A stretch of 5,384 bases of DNA from an uncultured Fibrobacterota bacterium (GTDB lineage: Bacteria > Fibrobacterota > Chitinivibrionia > Chitinivibrionales > CAIOZP01). The stretch covers positions 1-5,384 of the forward strand of contig CAIOZP010000134.1 of NCBI GenBank assembly GCA_903862805.1, in the 5' to 3' direction. Below the pieces are notes generated by a model. The model did no database searches, was not told the origin of the DNA, and worked only from the letters and a program-made list of their open reading frames with translations. This document shows positions 1 to 5,384 of the stretch, piece after piece. Both the position numbers and the translations under genes were made by a program. Position 1 is the first letter of the stretch; each line of letters opens with the position of its first letter.

Positions 1-1022
1 AGCGCCGATGGATCGAGGCGGATCATTGCATCCGGATTGCGCCGCCAAGTTCCGCTTGCCGAACATGGGACATCGACGAGAACCGAATCGAATCCACCTC
101 TGATAGCCGCTTCTTTGGGAAGTTTGAATGGCGTGGTCGCATCGTGGACAAGTGCGCGCACATTGTCCGAAAAGCCCGCCCGCTTCACGCGTTTTTTCAG
201 AACTGAAATTGAATGTAGCGAAATGTCACATGCGTAAACGGCACCGCGTCCGTTAAGCAGCGATGCGATATGAAGAGTCTTTCCGCCGTTGCCAGCGCAG
301 AGATCGAGCACGAAATGTCCGGGCTTCACATTACAGTTGATCGTCGCTACTGCACTCGCGCGGCTCTGAATTTCGAATCGCCCGCTCTTGTAGGATGCAA
401 GAGTGTAAAGCGGATGTGAACCTTTCACTTTGATGAAAAGTCCGTCAACCGAAAAGACGAAACCATAGCCCTTGAGCTCAGCGGCGACCACATGAAGATC
501 TTCGTCGCGTCGTACTCGGATGTAAAGCGGCGGCTCGCCATTTCGCATCAAACGCTTGGCAAAACCTTCTATGCTCAAGGATGATATTTCGGAGCGTCTG
601 ATTATCTCCGTCAAAAACCAGTGCGGGATACCGGCTTGACATACGAGAAAAGCCGGATCAGCTTTATCTTCAGCAACTGTTGAAGGGTGATCGGGAATGA
701 TTGCGTTTGACAAATGCGAAACAATCAGCTTGCGTAATGCCGATGAATCCGGAACGGCTTCGATCCATGATCTGATTATTTCGCTGTCGGACTTATTGAA
801 TATTCTCTCTTTACCAACAAACGAGTCGAAGGCTAACGCTGCAAGCTGCGACGCAAGTGACATGATTTTTTCGTACAGCAACGAGCTGATCTTCATTCCT
901 GTTTTGTCAAGATGAGCAAGATGCCTGTCGAGGAATGCCGGAGTGTCGGACGACAGCCATTCGCGCAGAATGTCGGCGGCCGTTGCAGGTTTTCCGTTTA
1001 CGATTTGAAAAGGTCTGTTCAC
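1..1022 (-). CDS. RsmB/NOP-family SAM-dependent RNA cytosine-C5 methyltransferase, 3' end cut off by the window
   Basis: This gene runs off the left edge; 340 residues are visible. The family (RsmB/Fmu, NSUN) transfers a methyl group from SAM to C5 of cytosine in rRNA or tRNA, in the cytoplasm. Residues 238-249 (VLDLCAGNGGKT) are the SAM-binding motif I, with D266 in ACDIS closing the next strand. Residues 317-331 (DVPCSASGTWRRNPD) are motif IV, with C320 the cysteine that releases the product. The second family cysteine, the nucleophile in a TCS-like motif, would lie beyond the edge. Residues 216-224 (FEIQSRASA) match the conserved block that precedes the SAM fold, and PHWF (133-136) matches the family's PxWL. 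The first 120 residues look helical and could be a NusB-like RNA-binding domain, which I infer without a clear motif. GTG at 1022 is the first start codon after an in-frame stop and overlaps the upstream stop as GTGA. The rRNA target (for example C967 for RsmB) cannot be assigned, so no symbol is given. Confidence 0.9.
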   Translation of the reverse strand, partial: MNRPFQIVNGKPATAADILREWLSSDTPAFLDRHLAHLDKTGMKISSLLYEKIMSLASQLAALAFDSFVGKERIFNKSDSEIIRSWIEAVPDSSALRKLIVSHLSNAIIPDHPSTVAEDKADPAFLVCQAGIPHWFLTEIIRRSEISSLSIEGFAKRLMRNGEPPLYIRVRRDEDLHVVAAELKGYGFVFSVDGLFIKVKGSHPLYTLASYKSGRFEIQSRASAVATINCNVKPGHFVLDLCAGNGGKTLHIASLLNGRGAVYACDISLHSISVLKKRVKRAGFSDNVRALVHDATTPFKLPKEAAIRGGFDSVLVDVPCSASGTWRRNPDAMIRLDPSA

Positions 1023-2014
1023 GATCCAACATGCTTTGCAATTGACTTAATGATGTCGTCGGTACTCAGACCATCGGCTTCGGCATTGAACGAACGGATT
1101 ATGCGGTGACGCAATACTGGAAGTGCTGCGCGGTCTATATCGGAACGATCCGGCGATGGTCGCCCGTCGATCATGGCGTAAGCCTTCGCTGCGAGAACAA
1201 GGAACTGCGAGGCACGTGGTCCGGCTCCCCACGAAACATTGCGCGCAAGATCCGGCGGTGCCGAAGCATCTCCGGGACGGGTTGCACGGTTGAGTTTCAC
1301 TGCATGATTGTAAACAGAATCGGCAACTGGAAGTCTGCGAAGCAGGCCACGGAACTTTGCGATTTCATCCTGCGACACCAGCGGAGAAATCTCTGCGTCG
1401 CTGCCATCTGTAGTGCGTCGTACAATCTCGACCTCCGATGCGAAATCAGGATATGAGACGTTCACCGAAAACATGAACCGATCGGATTGCGCCTCCGGTA
1501 GGGGATAAGTGCCTTCCTGCTCCACCGGATTCTGAGTGGCAAGCACCCAGAATGGATCGGGCAGTTTCCACGTTGTTCCGCCCCAGCTGACCTCGTGTTC
1601 CTGCATTGCCTGAAGCAGCGCTGACTGTGTTTTGGGTGGCGTGCGGTTTATCTCGTCGGCAAGCAGAATGTTGGCAAAGACCGGCCCCTTGACAAATCGG
1701 AATTCACGGTGGCCGCTCGACTTGTCTTCAAACAGGATTTCTGAACCAGTGATGTCGGCCGGCATAAGATCTGGCGTGAACTGGATCCGTGTGAACGAAA
1801 GGTGCAGACATTGAGCGAGGCTGTGAACGAGCATGGTTTTGGCGAGCCCCGGCACACCAACAAGCAGACAATGTCCACCGGCAAGGAAGCAGGCAATAAG
1901 ATCGTCGATCACCGCGTCCTGGCCAACAATCCGCTTGTGCAGTTCTGCACGAACTGCCGCGAGAACCACATTCGCATCTGTCAATATCGCGAGATCATCT
2001 TGTCTGTCTGCCAT
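1019..2014 (-). CDS. MoxR-family AAA+ ATPase
   Basis: This is a complete 331-residue cytoplasmic ATPase, the usual MoxR length. Visible motifs are Walker A GVPGLAKT (53-60), the ADITG block (86-90), Walker B LLADEINR (117-124), PPKTQSALLQAMQE (126-139), sensor 1 ATQNP (159-163), the QEGTYPLPEAQSDRF block (166-180) with R179 as likely arginine finger, and a C-terminal lid with WGAGPRA (262-268) carrying the sensor 2 region. MoxR proteins are thought to act as chaperones that insert metals or remodel partner complexes, usually with a DUF58 or von Willebrand A partner. No such partner lies in this window; the next gene is an RNA methyltransferase that overlaps by four bases. The frame is open for 42 more codons upstream, but that stretch is unlike the family. 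ATG at 2014 has GGAG nine bases upstream and gives the expected N-terminus, so I chose it. The generic name moxR is not given as a symbol because the true partner is unknown. Confidence 0.95.
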   Translation of the reverse strand: MADRQDDLAILTDANVVLAAVRAELHKRIVGQDAVIDDLIACFLAGGHCLLVGVPGLAKTMLVHSLAQCLHLSFTRIQFTPDLMPADITGSEILFEDKSSGHREFRFVKGPVFANILLADEINRTPPKTQSALLQAMQEHEVSWGGTTWKLPDPFWVLATQNPVEQEGTYPLPEAQSDRFMFSVNVSYPDFASEVEIVRRTTDGSDAEISPLVSQDEIAKFRGLLRRLPVADSVYNHAVKLNRATRPGDASAPPDLARNVSWGAGPRASQFLVLAAKAYAMIDGRPSPDRSDIDRAALPVLRHRIIRSFNAEADGLSTDDIIKSIAKHVGS

Positions 2015-2023
2015 TTGTAAAAT

Positions 2024-2027
2024 CTCC
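2024..2027 (-). promoter_or_regulatory. Ribosome binding site that decides the MoxR ATPase start
   Basis: GGAG on the minus strand lies nine bases before the ATG at 2014. It supports that start over the TTG and ATG codons 42 to 40 codons further upstream in the same frame. Confidence 0.6.
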
Positions 2028-2146
2028 GGCTTGCTTAATTGGCCTGAAAAATATTTCCGGCTACACCGGCCGAATGCTTTTGTTTGAGCGCCAATGACTT
2101 TACTTCGCGGGAACGATGTGTAATTTGCAGGCATCATCAATGCGTG

Positions 2147-2176
2147 AAATGCTGCGGACGCCTACCCGCAGCATTT
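2147..2176 (-). terminator. Hairpin, probable terminator or 3'-end stabiliser of the flhB/repeat-protein transcript
   Basis: The arms 2147-2157 (AAATGCTGCGG) and 2166-2176 (CCGCAGCATTT) are a perfect 11-bp inverted repeat around an 8-base loop. On the minus strand the hairpin starts one base after the TAA stop of the repeat protein. The three T residues that end the stem are followed by C rather than a longer T run, so intrinsic termination may be inefficient. The arms carry A on one side and T on the other, which would also allow some termination on the plus strand, but no plus-strand gene is present. That it forms a hairpin is seen; that it terminates is inferred. Confidence 0.7.
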
Positions 2177-2177
2177 G

Positions 2178-3668
2178 TTATCTGACAATCGTGACGATAA
2201 CGGATCTCTTCGTAAGGAAACTCATCGAGTCGGCGACCTGCACGTTGAACGTGTCACTGTATGCACTGTCTGGATATACGTTGTATTTGCTTGTCCAGCC
2301 GGTGTCGCTTGAAAATGATCCAATAAGTGTGTGCCCTGTCAATTTGAGGAAAGAACAGTTCGTGTTCTTTGCCGAGCCATCCGGGTCATGGGCAAAGACC
2401 TTCAGCGGAATGGAGGTGACAGTCGTATCGGTGATCGTATAAACCCACGAATTGTCCGCCTTGTAAAACATCTCTGTGTCAACGGACATGCTGTCAATAA
2501 CGGCAGGTTTGTTCTTAGGAACTTTCAGGATGCATATCTTGCGCACCGTGGTCTGATTGAGGCGGTCAGTGAGCGTGAATGTCAAAGTATCTATTACCTG
2601 CGTGGTTTCGGTTTTCAGTGAATCGGCTGCGCCTGATTGGGATGTCACGTATCGGACTGCAAATCCGGATTGTGTGCCCGTAACAGTTTGATCGACAGTA
2701 ACGGTTCCGTTCAGCGCAGTCCAGACACCGGTCACGTTGCTTGTATGGGAATATGCAATGAACTCGGCACTTGTAAATGCAAAGGTGTTGTAGTTGGAAG
2801 TGCCGTCGTCGAAATAGATGGTATCGTTGGACGATGCCGTGTCTGTCACTGTCGTGCTGTCGATCACAGGGACTGTAACGCCTTTGATTAAAAGTAGATT
2901 TTCAGTCATTGCGCCGCCGTGTCCGTCTGCCACATTGACCACCACTCTGTCCTGGAACAAAGCACTGGGATTGGCGTACATGGCCGCGTTGGGATAGGAA
3001 GTAGGCGTGCTTGTTTGTTGGAGGTTGCTCGGATAATACTGTGACTGCCAAGTGCAGACTCCCGTTCCGTAAAAATCGTGAGCCCAGACCTTGAGTGTTT
3101 CGGCAGCCGAGGATGTGTCAACAATGAATGTGTATTGTGTATCTGAGTTCGCCCATTGTCCGATTGGATACACTTTTGAGGAACTCTTGCCCGATATTCT
3201 GATACTATCGATGACTGGTGCGATATTGATCACATAGACCTTCACAAGGTTGCTCGTCTGACCGTTGGCAACGATGTAGAGCGAATCATAGTAGCGCACG
3301 CCATTGACCGCGCGACCGGCTGTATCGGAGTTGACCGGGCGCGAAGCCCAGCATATAGGGAATTTGATACTGGTGACCTGACGACCTATTTCCTCAACCG
3401 GAGTATGGTACTGCGAAGTACCATGTATGAAATGAATCGTGTTTGCAAAGTCACATGTAACAGGATTCGCAAAAGTTACCTCTACTGTATCGATTCCGCC
3501 GTAGTAAAAAATCGAGTCACCAGCCATTGATGCCAAAGAAATATTTATCGAAGAATTGTCTCCACCCTTAGACGATGGTGCAAGCGTGGAACAGACCGGA
3601 AGGATCGCTGCGAGTGCAAGTGCCGCGACCATTTCCGCAACGGTTCGTACTGTTCCGATGTTTTTCAA
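2178..3668 (-). CDS. Exported protein of unknown function with tandem Ig/cadherin-like repeats
   Basis: I do not recognise this 496-residue protein as a named family. The N-terminus has charges K2 and R8, then a hydrophobic run (about 14-25) and small residues, as in a Sec signal peptide. Cleavage could follow A30 (TLA), or C26 could act in an imperfect lipobox (LPVC). The mature part is rich in S, T, D, V and N. After an N-terminal domain (about 43-150), three units of about 108-122 residues each open with VIDS (152, 268 and 390). Each also ends in a similar strand pattern: VNVADGHGG at 244, FTLTDRLNQ at 363, FNVQVADSM at 474. Units 1 and 3 share LKVWAHD (192) and LKVFAHDPDG (422). This suggests beta-sandwich Ig- or cadherin-like domains used for adhesion or surface display, which is inference. 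The start is TTG at 3668, one base after the flhB stop, with AGGG nine bases upstream. The in-frame ATG at 3632 would remove the charged N-terminus. A hairpin follows the stop. Confidence 0.8.
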   Translation of the reverse strand: MKNIGTVRTVAEMVAALALAAILPVCSTLAPSSKGGDNSSINISLASMAGDSIFYYGGIDTVEVTFANPVTCDFANTIHFIHGTSQYHTPVEEIGRQVTSIKFPICWASRPVNSDTAGRAVNGVRYYDSLYIVANGQTSNLVKVYVINIAPVIDSIRISGKSSSKVYPIGQWANSDTQYTFIVDTSSAAETLKVWAHDFYGTGVCTWQSQYYPSNLQQTSTPTSYPNAAMYANPSALFQDRVVVNVADGHGGAMTENLLLIKGVTVPVIDSTTVTDTASSNDTIYFDDGTSNYNTFAFTSAEFIAYSHTSNVTGVWTALNGTVTVDQTVTGTQSGFAVRYVTSQSGAADSLKTETTQVIDTLTFTLTDRLNQTTVRKICILKVPKNKPAVIDSMSVDTEMFYKADNSWVYTITDTTVTSIPLKVFAHDPDGSAKNTNCSFLKLTGHTLIGSFSSDTGWTSKYNVYPDSAYSDTFNVQVADSMSFLTKRSVIVTIVR

Positions 3669-3669
3669 A

Positions 3670-4740
3670 TCATGCCGCCCTGTTTTTCAATTTGTACACG
3701 TAGGCTAAAATTTCAGCCACCGCGTTGAAGAATTCCACCGGTATCGATTCGCCCGGTTCCACACGATCATACATGGCTCGGGCTAAAGGCAGATCCTCTA
3801 CTATAGGAATATCGTTCGATATTGCTATTTCCTTTATCTTTTCTGCAAGAACAAGTTTTCCTTTTGCCAAAACAAGCGGCGCTTCCATTTCATCGGGCTC
3901 GTATCGAATCGCAATTGCAAGGTGAGTCGGGTTGGTTACGACCACGGTTGCCTTGGGAACTTCGGCCATCATGCGGCGGCGGGCCATCTCGCGCTGGATG
4001 GAACGGATGCGGCGTTTGATCATCGGATCGCCTTCCATCTGTTTATATTCCTCTTTTAGCTCCTGATGTGTCATGCGGAGTTTCTTGGCCCATTGGTATC
4101 TCTGCCATGCATAATCGATCACGGCAATCACCAAAAGCGCAAGCGCACAACGCAGGAAAAGCTTCCACGAAAGTTGAAGCAGGAAAACCCACATCGCGGC
4201 AGGATCGGTTTGGGAAAGCGTAAGCATCAGATCAAAATCACCAACGATGGTGATATATGCGACGATTCCTACAACCGCTAATTTGAAAATATTCTTGACG
4301 GTTTCCATAACAGAATTGGCCGAGAAGAGCCTCGCGAATCCGCTGATAGGATTGATTTTTTCGAGCTTCGGCTCCAAAGGCTTCAGAGTGAACATGAAAC
4401 CGACTTGCGCAATGTTTGCAACAACACCGGCAATCAGAACACCAAGAATAACCGGCATGGACAATTTCGTGAACATCATAAAGGAATCGGAAACAATTGC
4501 AAGCACTTCGTTGAATCCGACGGTGTGCGGCTGCGCAATGCGGTCAAAATATTTGATGATACCGCGGTTCGATTCGTCCATAATATAGCCGCCAAAAACC
4601 TTGATAAGAATGATGGACGCAAGCAGAACCACCACCGAATTTATCTCGGTACTTTTGGGTACGTTGCCTTCTTCACGTGCATCCTGGAGTTTTTTGGGGC
4701 TCGCGTCTTCAGTGCGTTCTTCACTCGGCTGTTCAGCCAT
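3670..4740 (-). CDS. flhB: Flagellar type III export protein FlhB
   Basis: FlhB sits in the inner membrane at the base of the flagellar export gate and switches export from rod/hook substrates to filament substrates after cleaving itself. The 356-residue protein is complete and of normal length. The N-terminus has the family signature (SEERTEDASPKKLQDAREEG, 6-25). Hydrophobic segments lie near 33-50, 88-115, 148-166 and 186-209, fitting the four known membrane helices. A charged linker (about 213-262) leads to the cytoplasmic domain, where N270-P271-T272-H273 is the autocleavage site, set in VVVTNPTHLAIAIRYE. The C-terminus (VAEILAYVYKLKNR) is also typical. The virulence-type paralogues (SctU/YscU) share the NPTH site, but the N-terminus and C-terminus fit FlhB better. 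Neighbours are unusual: nth lies upstream and an exported repeat protein follows by one base, whereas fliR and flhA often flank flhB. ATG at 4740 is set by a very strong ribosome binding site. Confidence 0.97.
   Translation of the reverse strand: MAEQPSEERTEDASPKKLQDAREEGNVPKSTEINSVVVLLASIILIKVFGGYIMDESNRGIIKYFDRIAQPHTVGFNEVLAIVSDSFMMFTKLSMPVILGVLIAGVVANIAQVGFMFTLKPLEPKLEKINPISGFARLFSANSVMETVKNIFKLAVVGIVAYITIVGDFDLMLTLSQTDPAAMWVFLLQLSWKLFLRCALALLVIAVIDYAWQRYQWAKKLRMTHQELKEEYKQMEGDPMIKRRIRSIQREMARRRMMAEVPKATVVVTNPTHLAIAIRYEPDEMEAPLVLAKGKLVLAEKIKEIAISNDIPIVEDLPLARAMYDRVEPGESIPVEFFNAVAEILAYVYKLKNRAA
3678..3681 (-). promoter_or_regulatory. Ribosome binding site supporting the TTG start of the repeat protein
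   Basis: AGGG on the minus strand lies inside the last codons of flhB, nine bases before TTG at 3668. The only ATG nearer by is out of frame and meets a stop two codons later. The start stays moderately uncertain because TTG is a weak initiator. Confidence 0.45.
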
Positions 4741-4815
4741 ACCGCATCACCTCTTCCCGATCCGCAAAAGATTGCTCACCCTAACAGATAAGATAAATAG
4801 AATCGCGGATGTGCG
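4741..4815 (-). other. Gap between nth and flhB
   Basis: This 75-base gap is AT-rich in its nth-proximal half and holds the flhB ribosome binding site. I see no good sigma-70, sigma-28 or sigma-54 promoter and no convincing terminator. Whether flhB is read through from nth or has its own promoter cannot be decided from the sequence. Confidence 0.4.
4746..4753 (-). promoter_or_regulatory. Very strong ribosome binding site of flhB
   Basis: GAGGTGAT on the minus strand is an eight-base match to the usual 16S rRNA anti-Shine-Dalgarno sequence and lies five bases before ATG at 4740. It fixes the flhB start. A nearer ATG overlapping this site is out of frame and soon meets a stop. Confidence 0.85.
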
Positions 4816-5384
4816 TTACTCAATCTTTGCATACTTCGTTTTCACGCCAACCCGTCCGCAATGTTTCCAGATCGGGCAAACATCGCAATGCGGATTGATC
4901 GGTGAACACAGATGCTGCCCGAATGAAACGAGATACGTGTTGAACGTGATCCAAAGATCCTGCGGAAGTTTGGTGCGCAGAACGGTTTCTGTTTTTTCAG
5001 GTGCGGTGGTTTCGACATAGCCGAGCCGGTTGCAAATACGATGAACGTGAATATCAACACAAACCGCTGGCTTATTAAAACCAACTGCCACCACAAGATT
5101 GGCAACCTTCCGCCCGACTCCGGGAAGCTCGCAAAGTTCTTCAACGGTGTCGGGAATTCGTCCGGCAAACTTTTCTATTAAATCCGAAGGAAGCTGCTTC
5201 AGATGAATCGCTTTCATGTGATAAAAACCAACAGGGAATATCAGTTCTTCAATCTGTTTGACAGAAAGAGAATCGAGATCAGTCGGCTTATCAACCTTTG
5301 AAAGGAGCTTCCGTGCAGCGGCAGCGGTGGTTTGATCTTTGGTGCGTGTTGACAGAATGGTGGTGAGCAAAACCTTGAACGGAT
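4816..5384 (-). CDS. nth: Endonuclease III (DNA glycosylase/AP lyase), 5' end cut off by the window
   Basis: Nth removes oxidised pyrimidines from DNA and nicks the resulting abasic site in base-excision repair. The frame stays open through the right edge. The first whole codon is at 5382, giving 188 visible residues that begin PFKVLLTTILSTRTKD, the family's first conserved block, so only a short N-terminus (roughly 20-30 residues) is missing. Counting from that codon, the helix-hairpin-helix loop is LPGVGRK (86-92), where K92 is the lyase lysine, and D110 in VDIHVHR is the catalytic aspartate. The four cysteines C159, C166, C169 and C175 have the C-x6-C-x2-C-x5-C spacing of the [4Fe-4S] cluster. 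MutY is less likely: the lysine is kept and the short C-terminus has no MutY extension. The TTG at 5370 is not the start, because conserved sequence continues upstream of it. The stop is TAA at 4818-4816, and flhB follows 75 bases later. Confidence 0.96.
   Translation of the reverse strand, partial: PFKVLLTTILSTRTKDQTTAAAARKLLSKVDKPTDLDSLSVKQIEELIFPVGFYHMKAIHLKQLPSDLIEKFAGRIPDTVEELCELPGVGRKVANLVVAVGFNKPAVCVDIHVHRICNRLGYVETTAPEKTETVLRTKLPQDLWITFNTYLVSFGQHLCSPINPHCDVCPIWKHCGRVGVKTKYAKIE

Larger units (their letters stand above)
2015..2177 (-). other. Intergenic region between the repeat protein and the MoxR ATPase
   Basis: This 163-base gap holds the hairpin at 2147-2176 on its upstream side and the ribosome binding site at 2024-2027. 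A promoter for the MoxR/methyltransferase unit is expected here because the hairpin probably ends the preceding transcript. I could not find a convincing -35/-10 pair by eye, so none is called. The apparent extension of the MoxR frame through this gap is judged non-coding. Confidence 0.5.

Noticed and set aside
2057..2072. A short CCGG-loop-CCGG hairpin followed by an AT-rich run on the minus strand, as a second terminator or attenuator before the MoxR ATPase.
   Set aside because: The stem is only four pairs and cannot be extended, so it is too weak to call.
2015..2140. A 42-codon N-terminal extension of the MoxR ATPase beginning at a TTG at 2140.
   Set aside because: The extension is unlike the family and reaches back almost to the hairpin of the previous gene. 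The ATG at 2014 has a good ribosome binding site and gives the normal length.
2116..2891. Plus-strand open frames across the repeat-protein gene.
   Set aside because: They are antisense shadows with no recognisable domains. The minus-strand frame has a signal peptide, internal repeats and operon spacing.
4760..4810. A 6-bp inverted repeat (atccgc at 4760-4765 and gcggat at 4805-4810) between nth and flhB as a terminator or operator.
   Set aside because: The arms are short, the loop is about 39 bases and no T run follows, so it is likely chance.
4247..5020. Plus-strand open frames opposite flhB and nth.
   Set aside because: The minus-strand proteins carry unmistakable family motifs over the same bases, and the plus-strand translations show none.

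Overview
The window is bacterial protein-coding DNA, densely packed. All five genes I can support lie on the minus strand, so transcription runs from high to low coordinates. In transcription order they are: the 5'-truncated end of an endonuclease III gene (nth, running off the right edge), flhB of the flagellar export apparatus, a 496-residue exported protein with tandem beta-sandwich-like repeats, a MoxR-family AAA+ ATPase, and the first 340 codons of an RsmB/NOP-type RNA cytosine-C5 methyltransferase that runs off the left edge. I see no tRNA, rRNA, CRISPR array, insertion sequence or phage gene.

Layout. nth ends at 4816 and is followed by a 75-base gap ending in a very strong ribosome binding site for flhB (4740-3670). 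The repeat protein (3668-2178) starts on a TTG codon one base after the flhB stop, so these two genes look co-transcribed. A perfect 11-bp inverted repeat (2147-2176) begins one base after the repeat protein's stop and probably marks the end of that unit. After a 163-base gap, the MoxR ATPase (2014-1019) and the methyltransferase (1022 onward) overlap by four bases in a GTGA junction, which suggests translational coupling.

Organism. FlhB means a flagellated (or formerly flagellated) bacterium of moderate GC. The exported protein's repeats (units opening with V-I-D-S and containing A-H-D-P-D-G) recall large secreted proteins of Fibrobacterota and related phyla. That is an impression from style only and should be treated as a weak inference.

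How the genes work together. The window does not show one pathway. It holds DNA base-excision repair (nth), flagellar type III export (flhB) with an attached unknown exported protein, and a second transcription unit pairing a chaperone-like ATPase with an RNA-modifying enzyme. The parts least explained by known biology are the flhB/repeat-protein pair and the MoxR/methyltransferase pair. I found no clear evidence of a wholly new system.
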